63,272 bases of DNA from Atopostipes sp963558565 (GTDB taxonomy: Bacteria; Bacillota; Bacilli; Lactobacillales; Carnobacteriaceae_A). Location of the stretch: the NCBI GenBank assembly GCA_963558565.1, contig CAUWGX010000009.1, forward strand, positions 1 to 63,272, given 5' to 3'. The position numbers and the translations under genes are program-made. Below, piece by piece: positions 17,969 through 26,645 of the stretch (positions are counted from its first letter, which is position 1; every line of letters starts with the position of its first letter). The notes under the pieces are model-generated. The model did no database searches. It worked only from the letters and a program-made list of their open reading frames with translations, and was not told the DNA's origin.

Positions 17969-18532
17969 ATGACCGCAAGCAAAAAAGAAATTCGTAAAGA
18001 GATGATCGCTGCCTTCGCACAAATAGATAAAGAGAAACATAAAGAAATTTCTCAACAGCTCCAAGGCCGGTTGTTTCAATCGGGCTTGTGGCAAAATGCA
18101 GAGACGATTGCTGTTTATTTATCGAAGGGGGATGAATGGGACACTAGAAAGATTGTAGAACAGGCCTTTCTTGATGGAAAAAAAGTAGCTGTTCCTAAAA
18201 CAATTCCGGATACGAAGGAGTTAATTTTTTATGAACTGACCAGTCCTACTCAAACGGTTCAAGGGAATTTTGGCTTAGAAGAACCAGATGTTGCTGCAAC
18301 AAAACCAGTCGATAAAGATGCGATTGAGCTATTAATTGTTCCGGGTCTTGCTTTTACTCAAAATGGTTATCGCGTAGGGTTTGGCGGGGGTTATTATGAT
18401 CGCTACCTGACAGACTTTATCCATCCGACAGCATCACTCGTGCATACGAATCAATTCATCGATACTTTTCCTATAGAACCCTTTGATATTCCGGTTAATT
18501 ATTTAATTACCGAAAAAGGGATCATTGGCTAG
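17969..18532 (+). CDS. 5-formyltetrahydrofolate cyclo-ligase
   Basis: A 187-residue enzyme returning 5-formyl-THF to 5,10-methenyl-THF with ATP. KKEIRKEMIAA at the N-terminus, VPKTIPDTKELIFY, and the ATP-binding VGFGGGYYDRYL near residue 135 identify the YgfA/MTHFS family. Its start is 9 bp after the folD stop with GAGGAG in between, so it is the last gene of the fhs operon. The riboswitch-controlled folT follows. Confidence 0.92.
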   Translation: MTASKKEIRKEMIAAFAQIDKEKHKEISQQLQGRLFQSGLWQNAETIAVYLSKGDEWDTRKIVEQAFLDGKKVAVPKTIPDTKELIFYELTSPTQTVQGNFGLEEPDVAATKPVDKDAIELLIVPGLAFTQNGYRVGFGGGYYDRYLTDFIHPTASLVHTNQFIDTFPIEPFDIPVNYLITEKGIIG

Positions 18533-18573
18533 AGAGTTGAAGTATCACTGAATCTTTGACATACTATATCTAT

Positions 18574-18664
18574 GAAAGAGTAGAGAGGTCGCGTTAAGTG
18601 CTAGCGGATGGGATGTTGCCGTTAGACGAAAACTAGATTTGCGATTACCTCTCGCATCCGCTTA
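18574..18664 (+). ncRNA. tetrahydrofolate (THF) riboswitch
   Basis: The stretch carries conserved blocks of the THF aptamer: GAGTAGAG, then CGCGTTAAGTG, GGATGGGATGTTGCC, ACGAAAA, GATTACCTCTCGCATCCGCTT. GAGAGGT (18583-18589) pairs with ACCTCTC (18647-18653), and the 3' GCATCCGC segment can form the pseudoknot-type contact of this class. It lies 48 nt before folT, consistent with folate-responsive control of folate uptake. No intrinsic terminator is obvious in between, so control may act on translation. Confidence 0.9.
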
Positions 18665-18711
18665 AATAATTTCGAGTGGACTCTTAATATATAATTTTAG
18701 GAGAGTTCAAA

Positions 18712-19254
18712 ATGAAAAAGAATGATAGATTTAGTTTTACCACCCAGCAGATTGCCATTGTAGGAATCTTAATGGCACTGGGCCTTGTTTTATCCCGTGT
18801 TGCGATTCCTTTAAGCCCGAGTAATCGACTATCGATTGGATTTATCGTTAATGCGATTCTAGGAATTTTATATGGACCATGGGTTGCCGGTTTCGCAGCG
18901 GCTGGAAATGATTTGTTGCAGTCCTTTTTATTCGGTACTCAAGGGACTTTCTTCATTGGTTTTGTGTTATCCGCTTTTGTCGGCAGTTTTATCTATGGTT
19001 GGTTCTTACACCGAAAAACAGTCACTTGGAAGCATGTTTTATTGGCCGTTCTATTGAATACTATTTTTACGAATTTAGTATTAAATACCTTATGGATTCA
19101 TATCTTGTATCGAACACCAATCATTGTCTTGCTTGCCTCTCGTCTGCCTCAAAATTTAATCATGGCACCGATTCGCTTTGTTGTCATTTATATGATTACG
19201 CAAAATCGACAACTCAACCAAGTTTTCGACCGCTATGCAACGAAAAGAAAATAA
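18712..19254 (+). CDS. folT: folate ECF transporter S component
   Basis: A 180-residue membrane protein with about six segments. TTQQIAIVGILMALGLVLSRVAIPLSPSNRLSIGF in shorter pieces and FAAAGNDLLQSFLFG are typical FolT features. It binds folate and docks with the shared ECF energizing module, which is not encoded here. The THF riboswitch directly upstream makes folate the near-certain ligand. The start ATG has AGGAGA 8 nt upstream. Confidence 0.92.
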   Translation: MKKNDRFSFTTQQIAIVGILMALGLVLSRVAIPLSPSNRLSIGFIVNAILGILYGPWVAGFAAAGNDLLQSFLFGTQGTFFIGFVLSAFVGSFIYGWFLHRKTVTWKHVLLAVLLNTIFTNLVLNTLWIHILYRTPIIVLLASRLPQNLIMAPIRFVVIYMITQNRQLNQVFDRYATKRK

Positions 19255-19269
19255 TAAAATGCATTAAAA

Positions 19270-19306
19270 TACCTCCACTAGCTCATCGGCCAGTGGAGGT
19301 TTCTTA
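19270..19306 (+). terminator. terminator after folT
   Basis: ACCTCCACT pairs with AGTGGAGGT around a 12-nt loop and is followed by TTCTTATGTTG. Confidence 0.75.
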
Positions 19307-19405
19307 TGTTGTTCTTTAGTGTGTATACGAAGGTCTTCTTCGAAGGAGATTGAAAAGAATACTCTATGGATTAGCGAGTCTTGTTTTATTCCTTTATACA
19401 TTTAG

Positions 19406-20221
19406 CTAATCGGCAAAGAAGTATCTGTCAATCGCTACTGCTACGCCGTGTTCATCATTCGTATCGGTGATGACATCCGCTACATCTTTGACTTCAGAAA
19501 CTGCATTCCCCATAGCGACGCCTAAACCAGCGTATTCCACCATATCGATATCATTTCCTGAATCTCCAATTGCCATCACACGTTCACGTGGAATTTCGAG
19601 AATATGGGCGAGTTCTTTTAGAGACTGTCCTTTACTCGCCAATTTATTTAAGACTTCAAGGGAGTCCGCCTCGCTACGAATCACCGTGTAAGCTTCGCGA
19701 AAGGCTACAGGAACATGGTCTCCGAGGCTTTGGGTAATAGGCTCCTCATTTTTCATCATAAATTTTGAATAAGCGAGCGCTTGATCCATCTGTTTAAGTG
19801 TACGCACGCGTAAGGGCATTTCGTTGACAAAAGGTTCGATTAAAGCTTTAGGAGAAAAATCCGTTTGCTCGGTATAGACCCCGTCATTCCGAACGGCTTG
19901 AAAATTACTCTGATAAGATTTAGCTAAATCATTCCATTTGAGCATATCTTCATAGTTGAGTTGGTGATCAATAATAATCTCTCCTGTATCGGTTCGCTGG
20001 ACCAGAGCTCCATGATAATTGATGATATAATCGCCTTCTTGGGTCAGTCCAAGTTCCTTCATATAATCTTCAGCGCCAGGGTAAGGGCGACCCGTACACA
20101 GAACAATTTTTGCACCAGAATCCACAACGCGTTGGACGGCATCGAAAACAGGTTGTGTCAGTTGCAAGGTTGAATCTAATAAAGTCCCGTCGATGTCGAT
20201 TGCTATTAAATCATATTTCAC
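19406..20221 (-). CDS. Cof-type HAD sugar-phosphate phosphatase (YidA-like)
   Basis: A 271-residue HAD hydrolase. Motif I is IAIDIDGTLLDSTLQ with the Asp nucleophile, motif II VLCTGRP, and motif IV AIGDSGNDIDMVEYAGLGVAMGNA; the type IIB cap lies between. The pattern is closest to E. coli YidA, a broad phosphosugar phosphatase. It is 3 bp downstream of the HD-domain gene and probably translated from the same message. Substrate unknown. Confidence 0.87.
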   Translation of the reverse strand: MKYDLIAIDIDGTLLDSTLQLTQPVFDAVQRVVDSGAKIVLCTGRPYPGAEDYMKELGLTQEGDYIINYHGALVQRTDTGEIIIDHQLNYEDMLKWNDLAKSYQSNFQAVRNDGVYTEQTDFSPKALIEPFVNEMPLRVRTLKQMDQALAYSKFMMKNEEPITQSLGDHVPVAFREAYTVIRSEADSLEVLNKLASKGQSLKELAHILEIPRERVMAIGDSGNDIDMVEYAGLGVAMGNAVSEVKDVADVITDTNDEHGVAVAIDRYFFAD

Positions 20222-20224
20222 GCT

Positions 20225-21580
20225 TTAAATCTCCTCATCTTTAACATTTAATATTTTGCCATTTTTAATATGCTTCCTGAATTCATGGTAGACCTCTTCA
20301 AAAATTTCTAAGTTTTGTTGGGCTGGAGGTGTGCTCCGTACCAATTCTCGTGGAACGTATAGCCGATCATTTCCATGTAAATGATCGCTCAGAGTATCCA
20401 CAATCGGGCTGATTTCACTGAGGTTTTCTAATTCGCCATCAGGGTAAATCAATAGAATAGGCGCTTTTTCTTTCAATGAATAATCGTACGAAATATCGGA
20501 ACTACGATTCACCATTGTGAAATATTCTCGATCATAGAAGAGTTGATCCACTAAATCTCTTAAATACTCCACAATTTCTAGATCTGTTTCGCGATCAAAC
20601 TCGACCGATTTCAGAGGTTTTCGGTCTAAGAACATATGGGCTAGCTCCCTTAAATATTGGTCCTCGCTCGATGTCCAAGCTAACACAGCATACATAATCA
20701 CATTATCATCGAGTTTTAAGTAATCATGGGTAGTGTAGTTCTGGTTAAAGAATGGTTCTAATTGAGGGATACTTGGGACAAGCTCCCCCTTCTTGAATAA
20801 ATCACGTGCACGTGTTAACATCCGGTCTAAAGTTACTTCCATTCCCCGCGAAACAGGATGGAAATAAACTTGCATATACATTTGATAGCGACGCACAATA
20901 TAGTCTTCGACCGCATGCATGCCTTGAACTTGAAAAGCAATCCCCTCCTGATAAGGACGAATGACTCGTAAGATACGAGACAAGTCGAACTTTCCATAAG
21001 TCACACCGGTATAGTAAGCATCTCTTTGTAAATAATCCATCCGATCTGCATCAATTTGACTCGAAATCAATTGTACGACTTGTGGATTGGGGTATTCTTG
21101 TGTAATGACGCTAGCAACTTGGTTGGGGAAGTTTGGAGAGACTCGTTGTAAGACTTCATTCACTTCGGTATTTTCATCTAAAATAATAGCGGTTGTGAAT
21201 TTTTCATGGTCTGTTTCGAAAATTTTCTCAAAAGTATGAGAAAAAGGGCCGTGGCCAATATCATGCAGTAAAGCAGCACATAAAGTGACCAATCGTTCAG
21301 AATCATCCCACTCTTCTGGGTAATTACGGAAAAAATGATCGCAAATTTTTCGGGCCAGTTCGTAAACCCCTAAGGAATGCGAAAAACGCGAATGCTCAGC
21401 ACCATGGAAGGTGTACTGAGAAGTTCCTAATTGTTTAATGCGGCGCAATCTTTGAAATTCCTTGGAATCGATTAAGTCTAAAATAATTTGGTGGCGCACA
21501 TGAATATGGTCATGGATAGGATCTTTAAAGACAACTTCTGTGTCTAAGCGGTCGGCTTGTTCAAAATGGATAGATTTCAT
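20225..21580 (-). CDS. HD-domain phosphohydrolase (YwfO-like)
   Basis: A 451-residue protein with an HD domain (residues about 45-190). Metal ligands are visible in AEHSRFSHSLGVYELA, LLHDIGHGPFSHTFE and SSQIDADRMDYLQRD. The architecture matches YwfO/dNTPase-like proteins of Firmicutes, which hydrolyse dNTPs. GGAGGG precedes the ATG. It follows the lipL gene with 25 bp between and precedes the HAD gene, forming a minus-strand trio. Confidence 0.87.
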   Translation of the reverse strand: MKSIHFEQADRLDTEVVFKDPIHDHIHVRHQIILDLIDSKEFQRLRRIKQLGTSQYTFHGAEHSRFSHSLGVYELARKICDHFFRNYPEEWDDSERLVTLCAALLHDIGHGPFSHTFEKIFETDHEKFTTAIILDENTEVNEVLQRVSPNFPNQVASVITQEYPNPQVVQLISSQIDADRMDYLQRDAYYTGVTYGKFDLSRILRVIRPYQEGIAFQVQGMHAVEDYIVRRYQMYMQVYFHPVSRGMEVTLDRMLTRARDLFKKGELVPSIPQLEPFFNQNYTTHDYLKLDDNVIMYAVLAWTSSEDQYLRELAHMFLDRKPLKSVEFDRETDLEIVEYLRDLVDQLFYDREYFTMVNRSSDISYDYSLKEKAPILLIYPDGELENLSEISPIVDTLSDHLHGNDRLYVPRELVRSTPPAQQNLEIFEEVYHEFRKHIKNGKILNVKDEEI

Positions 21581-21605
21581 ATTTAACTTCCCTCCTATTT
21601 TCTAA

Positions 21606-22457
21606 TTATTCAAGATCTTTGACGAAATTTTCCCCAAACACACGGGCATTTCGGCGATACATTTTATCCAGAGCAGTTTGGAAATGTTGATCAATATCTG
21701 TTGTGTACTCGCCATCGCTCCAGTCAAAGTGAGAAAGCATCATTTCCTTCACTTTCGCTACAGAGAAATCCGAGGCATAAGCCTCTTCGAGGGTGGTCAT
21801 GACTTGTGGATGAATCTCAGGATAACGGCCCACGGGTTCTGAACCATCTAACCCCACTTCATAAAACTCTTTCAACATTTCAGCTCGTGCTTGCTGATCC
21901 CCATTCACACTGATATAAAGCATAATGGCAATCCCGTTTTGGATTCTTCTTTGCGAAATCCCAGCAATTTTACGGCCATTAATACTTAAATCAAAGTCCC
22001 CAAAGCAATAAGAATTTGTAATTTCGTAAGCTTCGATGGCCTGTGGAAAATGCGGATAAAAAGTCGCCCGAATAAAATCCAACATTAATTGGTAAGCCGA
22101 GTCAATGGGAATTCGTTGTTCGCCTGAAGGGTAGATAAGGGAAACATTTAAAACTCCCGGATCTCCAACAACTGCTAACCCTCCTGAGTTTCTGACCATG
22201 TAACCATGATCGTAAGCCTCTAAAACTTCTAAAGCTTGTTCAAAATGGGTGATTCTTGTATCCATCATTCCCAGGATAGCGATCGGTGTTGTTTGCCAAA
22301 AATGGATCATCGGCGTCTTTGTTTCGCCGGCTGCTGTAATTAACGCATCGGTTAAGGCAAAATGCGCCATATGCTTATGATTGGAATAAGGCATTGAATT
22401 TGCGTCATATAAGACGAACTCACCTTGATTAAATTTTAATTGATTATTTTGTTTCAT
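21606..22457 (-). CDS. lipL: octanoyl-[GcvH]:protein N-octanoyltransferase (LipL-like)
   Basis: A 283-residue member of the biotin/lipoate protein ligase family. RNSGGLAVVGDPGVLNVSL is the substrate pocket; NSYCFGDFDLSINGRKIAGISQRR (in its shorter parts) contains the catalytic Cys and Lys of the LipL amidotransferase type rather than of ATP-using LplA. It would transfer octanoyl or lipoyl groups between lipoyl domains. No GcvH or E2 gene is in the window. LplA remains a possible alternative. Confidence 0.8.
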   Translation of the reverse strand: MKQNNQLKFNQGEFVLYDANSMPYSNHKHMAHFALTDALITAAGETKTPMIHFWQTTPIAILGMMDTRITHFEQALEVLEAYDHGYMVRNSGGLAVVGDPGVLNVSLIYPSGEQRIPIDSAYQLMLDFIRATFYPHFPQAIEAYEITNSYCFGDFDLSINGRKIAGISQRRIQNGIAIMLYISVNGDQQARAEMLKEFYEVGLDGSEPVGRYPEIHPQVMTTLEEAYASDFSVAKVKEMMLSHFDWSDGEYTTDIDQHFQTALDKMYRRNARVFGENFVKDLE

Positions 22458-22602
22458 GATTTAAATCTCCTACTCGTTACTTTTATTATTGTATCAAATT
22501 TTGGGAGACAATCCCATCATTCAAAACAATTTACTACTAGGTTTGATGCGTATTTATGATAAAATAGAAGAGGAAGCGAATCAGGAAGGGAGACTTGCTC
22601 AA

Positions 22603-23037
22603 ATGGCTGAGAAATTAACAAACGGATTGCCGGCACGTGTTCTTCTAGAAACAACCATCGTCCAAGAAGGCGAAGTCTATAAGCACTCCTTTGATGAAAT
22701 GGGACGTGTTGTTTCAATGAATGATAATTATTATATACGTTTCACTGAATCAGAAGGTGAAGAAGCGGCAACCCTCATCAAAATTGAGCCAGAGGGGATC
22801 GTAAATATTACACGTCACGGCGAACAAAAAACACGTATGACCTTTAATGATGCGGAACATACGTATACAAATTATATCACGCCCACTGGTATTATGGAGA
22901 TGCTGATCGAAACGAATCGATTAAATATCAGTTATACAGATCGTCCTTTCGCGGGAGAAATAGAAGTGGATTATGTGATTAAATTAGAAGGATATCTCTT
23001 AGGGACTTATCAATTACGGTTGCGTTTTACAACATAA
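22603..23037 (+). CDS. YwiB-like DUF1934 beta-barrel protein
   Basis: A 144-residue protein rich in beta-strand pattern, matching YwiB (calycin-like fold, function unknown). The reading frame is open upstream to 22489, but the ATG at 22603 is chosen because GGGAG lies about 8 nt upstream and MAEKLTNGLPARVLLETTI aligns with the usual N-terminus. It precedes rpoE, as in several Lactobacillales. Confidence 0.75.
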   Translation: MAEKLTNGLPARVLLETTIVQEGEVYKHSFDEMGRVVSMNDNYYIRFTESEGEEAATLIKIEPEGIVNITRHGEQKTRMTFNDAEHTYTNYITPTGIMEMLIETNRLNISYTDRPFAGEIEVDYVIKLEGYLLGTYQLRLRFTT

Positions 23038-23097
23038 TAAGGTAATATAAGTAGGTTATTGTTGGAAAGCTGAACAATGAATTAAAGGGTGAATAAA

Positions 23098-23649
23098 TTG
23101 AAACTAAGACAATTTGAAGGTGAGCGTAAAAACGAAGTTGCAATGATTCGTGCCGCCAAAGCAGTGCTTGAAGAAAAAGGCGAAGTTATGGACTTTAATG
23201 AAATTGTTCGTGAAGTCGCTGATTTTATTGAAATTGATGAGAAAGAAATGACAGACCGTATGCCACAGTTTTATACAGATATGAACGTGGATGGTGAATT
23301 TATTTCTTTAGGTGAAAATAAATGGGGCCTCCGTAATTGGTATCCAGTGGATTCAATTAACGAAGTATTAACCCATGAAAACGATGAAGAGGATATTGTT
23401 CCAACAGTCAGTCCAGACGGTTTTGATGAATATGAAGAGCCTGATTTAGAAGATGAGGAAGAAGATGCAGAACCGGTTGAGGATGAAGCGTACGTTGACA
23501 TTGAAGGTGATGGAACAGTTGAGAACCTTGATGAATACCAAGAAGATATTGATTCAGACAGTTTAGATGATGCCGAGTTAGATGATCTTGCGATTGTTGA
23601 TGACGAGGATTTATTAGACGAAGAAATGGACGATGAAGACGACTTTTAA
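23098..23649 (+). CDS. rpoE: RNA polymerase delta subunit
   Basis: A 183-residue Firmicute-specific RNA polymerase subunit. The N-terminal HARE-HTH domain (residues about 1-85) is followed by a long unstructured Asp/Glu tail starting near residue 95, which displaces nucleic acid from core enzyme. The start is TTG at 23098 with AAAGGGTG 6 nt upstream; GTG at 23089 overlaps that site. pyrG follows, an order common in Bacilli. Confidence 0.92.
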   Translation: MKLRQFEGERKNEVAMIRAAKAVLEEKGEVMDFNEIVREVADFIEIDEKEMTDRMPQFYTDMNVDGEFISLGENKWGLRNWYPVDSINEVLTHENDEEDIVPTVSPDGFDEYEEPDLEDEEEDAEPVEDEAYVDIEGDGTVENLDEYQEDIDSDSLDDAELDDLAIVDDEDLLDEEMDDEDDF

Positions 23650-23670
23650 TAAAAATCAGTCAATAATTTC

Positions 23671-23710
23671 TTGACCCATTCAAAAATAGTAGTTACTATA
23701 TTACTTGGGC
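23671..23710 (+). promoter_or_regulatory. pyrG promoter with GGGC initially transcribed sequence
   Basis: TTGACC (23671-23676), a 17-bp spacer and TACTAT (23694-23699). Seven nt later the sequence is GGGC (23707-23710). This is the initiation sequence at which, in Bacillus subtilis pyrG, low CTP causes reiterative G addition. Confidence 0.75.
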
Positions 23711-23765
23711 ACTAGAAAATCAAAGGGAATTAACGTTTATTTTTTAGTCGAAAAATGAATTTAAC

Positions 23766-23815
23766 AGCTCTCTATTCTATTAAAAAAATTATGGGATAGA
23801 GAGCTTCTTATTTTG
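23766..23815 (+). terminator. pyrG: pyrG leader attenuator
   Basis: A stem of about 14 bp pairs 23766-23779 (AGCTCTCTATTCTA) with 23792-23805 and is followed by TCTTATTTTG. The 5' arm holds CUCUCU, which a run of extra G residues could pair with to form an antiterminator when CTP is low. This arrangement is that of the CTP-sensing attenuation described for pyrG in Bacillus. Confidence 0.75.
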
Positions 23816-23851
23816 TTGAACCGAATGTATATTATTTAAGGAGGCTTTTAA

Positions 23852-25453
23852 ATGACGAAGTATATCTTTGTCACTGGTGGAGTGGTGTCGTCAATTGGAA
23901 AAGGGATTGCGGCAGCTTCACTTGGACGTTTATTAAAAAATAGAGGATTAAAGGTCACCATCCAAAAATGTGACCCTTATATTAACGTAGACCCAGGCAC
24001 AATGAGTCCTTATCAGCATGGGGAAGTTTATGTAACAGATGACGGCTCGGAAACCGATCTTGACTTAGGTCACTACGAACGTTTTATTGACATTACACTA
24101 AATAAGTTTTCTGATGTGACAACCGGTATGGTTTATTCAGAAGTGATCAATAAAGAAAGACGTGGAGATTACTTAGGAGCTACTGTTCAGGTTATTCCGC
24201 ATATTACAGATTCCATCAAAGACAAAATTATGCGTGCGGCAGAAACAACAAATTCGGACGTTATTATTACGGAAGTCGGCGGAACAGTAGGAGATATTGA
24301 GTCGCTACCATTCTTAGAAGCGATCCGTCAAATGCGCAGCGAAGTAGGATCCGATAACGTACTTTATATTCATGCCACATTGGTTCCTTATCTTGCAGCG
24401 GCTGGTGAAATGAAAACAAAACCGACCCAACATAGTGTGAAAGAGCTTCGCGGTTTAGGAATCCAACCAAATATTTTAATTACACGTACTGAAAAGCCTC
24501 TAGATGAAGAAACACGCCATAAAATTGCGGCCTTTACAGACGTCGAAGTGGATTCTGTCATCCAATCTGTCGATGAAGATACTTTATATTCGATTCCATT
24601 ATCCTTACAACGTCAGCATTTAGACCAGATTGTTGTTGATAAATTAGGTTTAGATGTACCCGAAGCAAATATGACGGAATGGAAAGAACTTGTGGAAAAA
24701 GTCTTGCACCTAAAAGATACGGTAAAAATAGCGCTTGTGGGTAAATATGTCGAGTTACCGGACGCTTATCTATCCACGCATGAAGCCTTAAAACATGCTG
24801 GTTTTCCATTTGATACGGATGTTGAAATTAAATGGGTCGACTCTGAATTATTATCCAAGCATAATATTGAAGAAGAACTAAGCGATGTTTCAGGCGTTAT
24901 CGTTCCTGGTGGCTTTGGGACTCGTGGGATTGAAGGAAAAATTGAAGCCATTCAATATGCCCGTGAAAATGGTCTGCCATTTTTAGGTTTATCTTTAGGT
25001 ATGCAACTCGCAGTAATAGAATATGCAAGAAATGTGATTGGCCTTGAAAGTGTTGGTTCAACCGAACATCATGCCGATTTAAAACATAAAATTGTTGATT
25101 TACATCCAGACCAGAGAGATATCGAAGATATCGGGGGTACATTACGTTTGGGTCTCTATGAAAGTCATTTAAAAGCCGGAACAAAAACAGCAGAAATTTA
25201 CGGCAATCAAGAAGTGATTAATGAACGTCACCGAAATCGTTATGAAGTGAATGATGAGTACTTTGACTTATTAGAAGAAAATGGCTTAATTTTATCAGGC
25301 TTATCAGCAGATGGCCGTTTAGTGGAATCCATTGAACTATCCGATCATCCATTTTTTGTTGCTTGTCAGTATCATCCAGAGTTCCTGTCACGTCCCAATC
25401 GTGCACATCCATTGTTTAAATCATTTGTGGAAAAAGCAATTGATTATAAATAA
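23852..25453 (+). CDS. pyrG: CTP synthase with Ser in place of the glutaminase Cys
   Basis: A 533-residue enzyme that aminates UTP to CTP. The synthetase domain is standard: KYIFVTGGVVSSIGKGI, QKCDPYINVDPGTMSP, DDGSETDLDLGHYERF. The glutamine amidotransferase domain begins near residue 290 with VPGGFGTRGIEGK and keeps the His-Glu pair in QYHPEF. The nucleophile motif, GICLGMQ in the family, here reads GLSLGMQ: codon 381 (24992-24994) is TCT, one base from TGT. Known Cys substitutions abolish glutamine use but not ammonia use. This copy may depend on ammonia, or the base may be an error. Confidence 0.96.
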   Translation: MTKYIFVTGGVVSSIGKGIAAASLGRLLKNRGLKVTIQKCDPYINVDPGTMSPYQHGEVYVTDDGSETDLDLGHYERFIDITLNKFSDVTTGMVYSEVINKERRGDYLGATVQVIPHITDSIKDKIMRAAETTNSDVIITEVGGTVGDIESLPFLEAIRQMRSEVGSDNVLYIHATLVPYLAAAGEMKTKPTQHSVKELRGLGIQPNILITRTEKPLDEETRHKIAAFTDVEVDSVIQSVDEDTLYSIPLSLQRQHLDQIVVDKLGLDVPEANMTEWKELVEKVLHLKDTVKIALVGKYVELPDAYLSTHEALKHAGFPFDTDVEIKWVDSELLSKHNIEEELSDVSGVIVPGGFGTRGIEGKIEAIQYARENGLPFLGLSLGMQLAVIEYARNVIGLESVGSTEHHADLKHKIVDLHPDQRDIEDIGGTLRLGLYESHLKAGTKTAEIYGNQEVINERHRNRYEVNDEYFDLLEENGLILSGLSADGRLVESIELSDHPFFVACQYHPEFLSRPNRAHPLFKSFVEKAIDYK

Positions 25454-25519
25454 AAACTTGTTTTCGCTGCTTGTCGTGAAATATTTCTCATTTTCATTCG
25501 TTTTTTGAAATGTTTTTGT

Positions 25520-25525
25520 TATAAT
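25520..25525 (+). promoter_or_regulatory. fba promoter, extended -10
   Basis: TGTTATAAT (hexamer 25520-25525) lies about 50 bp upstream of fba. No strong -35 is evident. Confidence 0.5.
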
Positions 25526-25576
25526 AGACCAGGAAAACAAATTTAAAGATATAGATAATTAATAGGAGGCTTTTTA

Positions 25577-26434
25577 ATGAGTCGTTTAGTAAGTATGACG
25601 GACATGTTGAACAAAGCGTTAGAAGGAAAATATGCAGTGGGTCAATTCAACATCAACAACCTAGAATGGACACAAGCTATTTTAGAAGCTGCTCAAGAAG
25701 AAAACTCACCCGTTATTTTAGGGGCGTCAGAAGGCGCTACAAAATATATGGGAGGCGCACCTGTTGTAGTAGCTATGGTGAATGCTTTATTAGAAACAAT
25801 GGATATTACGGTTCCTGTTGCATTACATTTAGACCACGGTTCATCTTTTGAATCAGCAAAAGAAGCGATTGATGCTGGTTTTTCATCTGTAATGATTGAC
25901 AATTCCGCACTTCCAATCGATGAAAATATCAAAAATACCAAAAAAGTTGTCGACTATGCTCATGAACGTGGCGTTTCTGTTGAAGCTGAAGTAGGTACTG
26001 TTGGTGGAGAAGAAGATGGCGTTGTGGGTGACGTTATTTATGCTGACGCTGAAGAATGTAAACGTATGGTAGATGAAGCAGGTATTGACGCTTTAGCTGC
26101 TGCTTTAGGTTCAGTACACGGAACTTATGCGGGTGAACCAAAATTAGGTTTTGATGAAATGAAAGAAATTTCTGAATTAACTCAAACACCACTCGTGTTA
26201 CATGGTGGTTCAGGGATTCCTACACACCAAATTGAAAAAGCGATTGAATATGGTCATACAAAAATGAACATCAATACTGAACTCCAACAAGTTTGGACGG
26301 CGAGAACACGTGAAGTATTGAAAAATGACTCAGAAGTCTTCGATCCACGTAAAGTTATTGGTCCTGGTAAAGAAAATATTACAGCGACTACAAAAATGAA
26401 AATGCGTGAATTAGGTTCTTCAGGAAAAGCTTAA
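25577..26434 (+). CDS. fba: class II fructose-bisphosphate aldolase
   Basis: A 285-residue glycolytic enzyme cleaving fructose 1,6-bisphosphate. Zn ligands and catalytic residues lie in VALHLDHGSSFE, VEAEVGTVGGEEDG and LVLHGGSGIPTHQIEKAI; GKYAVGQFNINNLEW is typical of the N-terminus. TagGatY-type aldolases for tagatose bisphosphate are the nearest alternative, but placement alone after pyrG, as in Bacilli, favours Fba. GGAGG precedes the ATG. Confidence 0.94.
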   Translation: MSRLVSMTDMLNKALEGKYAVGQFNINNLEWTQAILEAAQEENSPVILGASEGATKYMGGAPVVVAMVNALLETMDITVPVALHLDHGSSFESAKEAIDAGFSSVMIDNSALPIDENIKNTKKVVDYAHERGVSVEAEVGTVGGEEDGVVGDVIYADAEECKRMVDEAGIDALAAALGSVHGTYAGEPKLGFDEMKEISELTQTPLVLHGGSGIPTHQIEKAIEYGHTKMNINTELQQVWTARTREVLKNDSEVFDPRKVIGPGKENITATTKMKMRELGSSGKA

Positions 26435-26451
26435 GGCCTTAAATAACAAAT

Positions 26452-26490
26452 AATAGAGAGAGTGGATGAGAATCTGCTCTCTTTTTTTGT
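26452..26490 (+). terminator. terminator after fba
   Basis: An AGAGAG-containing arm pairs with CTCTCT and is followed by TTTTTTTG. Confidence 0.75.
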
Positions 26491-26645
26491 AATGATTGGG
26501 GAGTTAATAAAATTTTTATGAAATTGATCTAGAACTTCTCATTTATAGTGGTCTTTTATGGTATAGTAGACGGAGTTGTTATATTTATTTCGATTACTTT
26601 AGTAAAAGAACGAAATATAAAAATGAATTTGAAGGATGATTAAAA

